A stretch of 23,941 nt of DNA from Streptomyces sp. NRRL S-31. Its GTDB lineage: Bacteria > Actinomycetota > Actinomycetes > Streptomycetales > Streptomycetaceae. Below, piece by piece: positions 21,654 through 23,941 of this stretch. The stretch lies in NCBI RefSeq assembly GCF_000718775.1, contig NZ_JOCB01000118.1, positions 1-23,941 on the forward strand, in the 5' to 3' direction. The translations under genes and the position numbers were made by a program. The notes under the pieces were generated by a model. That model saw only the letters and a list, made by a program, of their open reading frames with translations. It had not been told where the DNA came from and ran no database searches. How positions within the stretch are numbered: position 1 is the first letter of the stretch; each line of letters opens with the position of its first letter.

Positions 21654-22841
21654 GTGGACAGGACGAGCGCGACGGCGAGGGACACGGCGGGAGCCACGGC
21701 GGGTACGGCGCCGCGGGGCGGCCGGCCGGCGGGGGCAAACCTCGGTCTGGTGCGCAGCCACAACACCGCGCTGGTGCTGGGGCTGCTGCGTGAGGCCGGG
21801 GCCGCGGGCATCAGCCGGCTGGAGCTGGCCGAGCGCACCGGGCTGACCCCGCAGGCCGTCAGCAAGATCACCGCGCGGCTGCGGGAGGCGGGGTTCGCGG
21901 CGGAGGCCGGGCACCGGGCGTCGACCGGCGGCAAGCCGCGGACCGTGCTGCGGCTGGTGCCGGAGGCGGGGCACGCCGTCGGGGTGCACCTCGACCGCGA
22001 CGAACTGCGCGTGGTGCTCGTGGACCTGGACGGCGCCGTGGTGGCGGAGCGGCGCGCGGCGCTGGACCTGGGGGCCGGGGCGGAGGCCGTGCTGGGGGCG
22101 GTCCGCGCGGCGGTCCGCGCGGTGGCCGGGGAGCTGACCGGGGACGGGGAACTGGCGGGGGTCCGGTCCCTGGTGGGCGTGGGGGTCGCACTGCCCGGGC
22201 CGCTGGACCACGCGCGCGGGGTGCTGCACCGGGTCACCGGGTTTCCCGAGTGGGACGGCTTTCCGCTGCGCGACGCGCTCGCGGAGCGGCTCGGGGTGCC
22301 GGTGGTGGTGGACAAGGACACCAACGCGGCGGCGCTCGGGCTGGCGGCCGGTGGCGCGGGGGACGCGGCGGGCGGGTCCTTCGCCTATCTGCACCTCGGT
22401 ACCGGGCTCGGGGCCGGACTGGTGATCGGCGGGACCGTGCACCGCGGGGCGCGGACCGGGGCGGGGGAGTTCGGGCACCAGGTGGTCCAGCTGGACGGAC
22501 CGCTGTGCGAGTGCGGCGACCGGGGCTGCGTGGAGGTGCTGTGCCTCGGCGCGGCGGCACGGGGCGAGGTGGCGGAGGCGGCGCGGGTGCTGGGCGTGGC
22601 GGCCGGGAACCTGGTGGGGCTGCTGGACATCGATGTGGTGCTGCTCGGCGGGCGTACGGTCGCCGGGGCGCCGGAGGCGTACGTCCGGGGGGTCGGCGAG
22701 GTGCTGAGGGCACGGGCCCGGCGGGAGGGAGCAGGCGGGGAGCACATCCCGGTACGGGTCGCTCCACGGGGTGAGCGGGTGGTGGCCGAGGGCGCCGCCC
22801 AACTGCTGCTGGCCCCCCTGTTCGGCCGCGGCGACGTCTGA
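21654..22841 (+). CDS. ROK-family transcriptional regulator
   Basis: 395 aa. A Thr/Ala-rich tail precedes a winged helix at about residues 32-90 (HNTALVLGLLREAG, ISRLELAERTGLTPQAVSKIT, LREAGF). The ROK kinase-like domain follows: GVGVALPGPLD, VVDKDTNAAALGL, HLGTGLGAGLVIGG, GEFGH and the zinc motif CECGDRGCVEV. This is the layout of NagC/XylR-type sugar-responsive repressors rather than of ROK glucokinases. GTG 21654 follows GGGAG. It is divergent from the oxidoreductase/UPF0303 unit and very probably represses it through the palindrome at 21604-21630. After it comes a repeat-filled gap. Confidence 0.94.
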   Translation: MDRTSATARDTAGATAGTAPRGGRPAGANLGLVRSHNTALVLGLLREAGAAGISRLELAERTGLTPQAVSKITARLREAGFAAEAGHRASTGGKPRTVLRLVPEAGHAVGVHLDRDELRVVLVDLDGAVVAERRAALDLGAGAEAVLGAVRAAVRAVAGELTGDGELAGVRSLVGVGVALPGPLDHARGVLHRVTGFPEWDGFPLRDALAERLGVPVVVDKDTNAAALGLAAGGAGDAAGGSFAYLHLGTGLGAGLVIGGTVHRGARTGAGEFGHQVVQLDGPLCECGDRGCVEVLCLGAAARGEVAEAARVLGVAAGNLVGLLDIDVVLLGGRTVAGAPEAYVRGVGEVLRARARREGAGGEHIPVRVAPRGERVVAEGAAQLLLAPLFGRGDV

Positions 22842-22857
22842 CACCCGTCGCACGGAG

Positions 22858-23110
22858 GCCCTGAAGGGGCGCGGGGAACGGCGCGATCAGCCAGGACGTG
22901 CCCGCAGTCGTGTGACGTCCCGTAGTGGCCCGTGCCCTGAAGGGGCGCGGGGAACGGCGCGATCAATCACGACGTGCCCGCAGCCGTGCGACGCCCCGCA
23001 GTAGCCCGTGCCTTGAAGGGGCGCGGGGAACTGCGCGACCGGCCACGACGTGCCCGCAGCGGCCCGTGCCCCGAAGCGACGCGGGGAACCGCGCGACCGG
23101 CCGCAACCCA
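22858..23110. repeat. Four tandem copies of a Streptomyces-type GC-rich intergenic repeat
   Basis: Units start at 22858, 22934, 23010 and 23068, giving periods of 76, 76 and 58 bp. Each core is close to GCCCTGAAGGGGCGCGGGG followed by AACnGCGCGA and then CCACGACGTGCCCGCAG. Copies 1 and 2 are most alike; copy 4 is diverged and shortened before it. Single copies of this core are well known between genes in Streptomyces. The remaining bases up to 23251 show no other structure I can support. There is no ORF with coding character here. Confidence 0.85.
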
Positions 23111-23251
23111 CAACGCACCCGCACCGGTCGGCAGACCCCCGCCGCCCATGACCCGACCCGGTGATGCCGCTCCGCTGGCCGGGCGGCCGGCACCCGGGAC
23201 CCGGCGTGGCGGCGCCGGGCGTCCCCGAGCACCCGGCATGGTCATGTGTTC

Positions 23252-23941
23252 ATGCGACCGTGCACATCCTTGTCCCTCCTCCTGGCCGCAGCGGCCACCA
23301 CCGCGTCCACCGCCACCGCCACCGCCACCACCGCCAGGCCACCGCACGCCGCCCGCGCCGACGCGACCCCGTCCTGCGCCGCTGCCGACGCGCGGGCCTT
23401 CCCGCTGGCCACCCGCATCCGGGGCGGGCCCCCGTCGTACGAGGCCGGCGGCGGCCAGGGCACCTGGTACATCGACCTCACCAACACCACCGGCCGCACC
23501 TGCACCGGCATCCACCCGGTCGTGGTCCTCGCGGACGACAAGCGCGCGCTGCGGCCGAACCAGCCCCGGCTGGACTTCGACGACGGCTCCCGGACCCGGC
23601 CGGTCACCTTCGAGGCCACCGACGCGCACGAGCTGGTCGGTGTGCTGGACGGCACGGGGTTCGCGGGGTTCACCGTGCCGCCCGGCCGGACGGTCAGCGT
23701 CCGGGTCCGGCTCGCGCTCGCCTCCGACGCCGTACCCGACCAGGTCACCGCGAACGCCGCCGTCGTACAGCGGCGCGGACAGGACGGCGACTGGGTCGGG
23801 GAGTCCAACGCCTACCGCTTCGCGATCGCCGGGGGCGGGGCGGAGGACCCGCAGGCCGTCCGAGAGGCCGGGGACACGGAAGAGGCCCGCCAACCACAGG
23901 ACACCCGGCGTCCCACCCAGCCCCCTCGGACCCCCCAGCCT
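23252..23941 (+). CDS. Secreted protein, 3' end beyond the window
   Basis: 230 residues are visible and the frame is still open at the window edge. A signal peptide (residues 1 to about 36) has a hydrophobic core after MRPCTSLSLLL, then a Thr/Ala repeat, with a probable cut after HAARA. The mature part is beta-rich: RIRGGPPSYEAGGGQGTWYIDLTN, CTGIHPVVVLAD, PVTFEATDAHELVG, VPPGRTVSVRVRLAL, DGDWVGESNAYRF. It then turns into a Pro/Glu/Arg/Gln-rich stretch like a wall-spanning linker. I recognise a common Streptomyces exported-protein family that often ends in a sortase signal; that end is not visible here. The start is uncertain (ATG 23252, or GTG 23246) as no clear ribosome binding site precedes it. 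Confidence 0.8.
   Translation, partial: MRPCTSLSLLLAAAATTASTATATATTARPPHAARADATPSCAAADARAFPLATRIRGGPPSYEAGGGQGTWYIDLTNTTGRTCTGIHPVVVLADDKRALRPNQPRLDFDDGSRTRPVTFEATDAHELVGVLDGTGFAGFTVPPGRTVSVRVRLALASDAVPDQVTANAAVVQRRGQDGDWVGESNAYRFAIAGGGAEDPQAVREAGDTEEARQPQDTRRPTQPPRTPQP

Noticed and set aside
20009..22324. Very long minus-strand open frame (771 codons)
   Set aside because: Only its 3' part, 20009-20524, is a real gene. The rest is low-complexity Arg/Pro/Ala reading opposite to or out of frame with the oxidoreductase and ROK genes, an effect of high GC.
22858..23110. CRISPR-like array
   Set aside because: Four units have similar sequence along nearly all of the 76-bp period, with no unique spacers, and no cas genes are nearby. 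It is an interspersed repeat amplified in tandem.

Overview
The window reads as a chromosomal segment of a Streptomyces or close relative. The DNA is very GC-rich with strong G/C in third codon positions. It carries DUF397 / DUF5753 regulators, a class E sortase, an F420-type oxidoreductase and ROK, HxlR and GlxA regulators. It also has four copies of a GGGGCGCGGGGAAC intergenic repeat of the kind common in streptomycetes. I see no rRNA, tRNA, CRISPR array or insertion sequence.

Left part (1-3174): a small membrane protein diverges from a GlxA/AraC regulator. A 100-aa hydrophobic protein diverges from a DUF2267 protein, which is followed by a clear hairpin.

Accessory island (about 3175-12475): base composition falls visibly; one 60-base stretch in the methyltransferase counts about 60% GC, against about 83% for one in the right-hand ROK gene. 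First comes a WhiJ-type trio: DUF397 protein, XRE/DUF5753 regulator and HATPase_c protein. Next is a regulator-like protein with an HTH, two CxxC pairs, a coiled coil and a helical C-terminus. It diverges across a 353-bp gap, holding a perfect 22-bp inverted repeat, from a three-gene operon: winged-helix/HNH-like protein, ParB-like protein and SNF2-type DEAH helicase. Two large hairpins follow, then a 5-cytosine DNA methyltransferase and, convergent and overlapping it by 72 bp, a Vsr-type endonuclease. I infer that 6500-12475 is a compact anti-phage or restriction-like system. It is not one I can match to a named type, and it is the most interesting part of the window.

Right part (12500-23941), apparently core genome: a SEC-C/helical-repeat protein; a class E sortase gene broken by two frameshifts; an MFS exporter diverging from its probable HxlR repressor over two matching operators; DUF6412-like and YidC/Oxa1 genes; an FAH-family hydrolase; an F420-dependent LLM oxidoreductase gene interrupted by one in-frame TGA; a UPF0303 gene coupled to a Gfo/Idh/MocA oxidoreductase, diverging from a ROK repressor over a 27-bp palindrome; the repeat array; and the 5' part of a secreted-protein gene that runs off the window.
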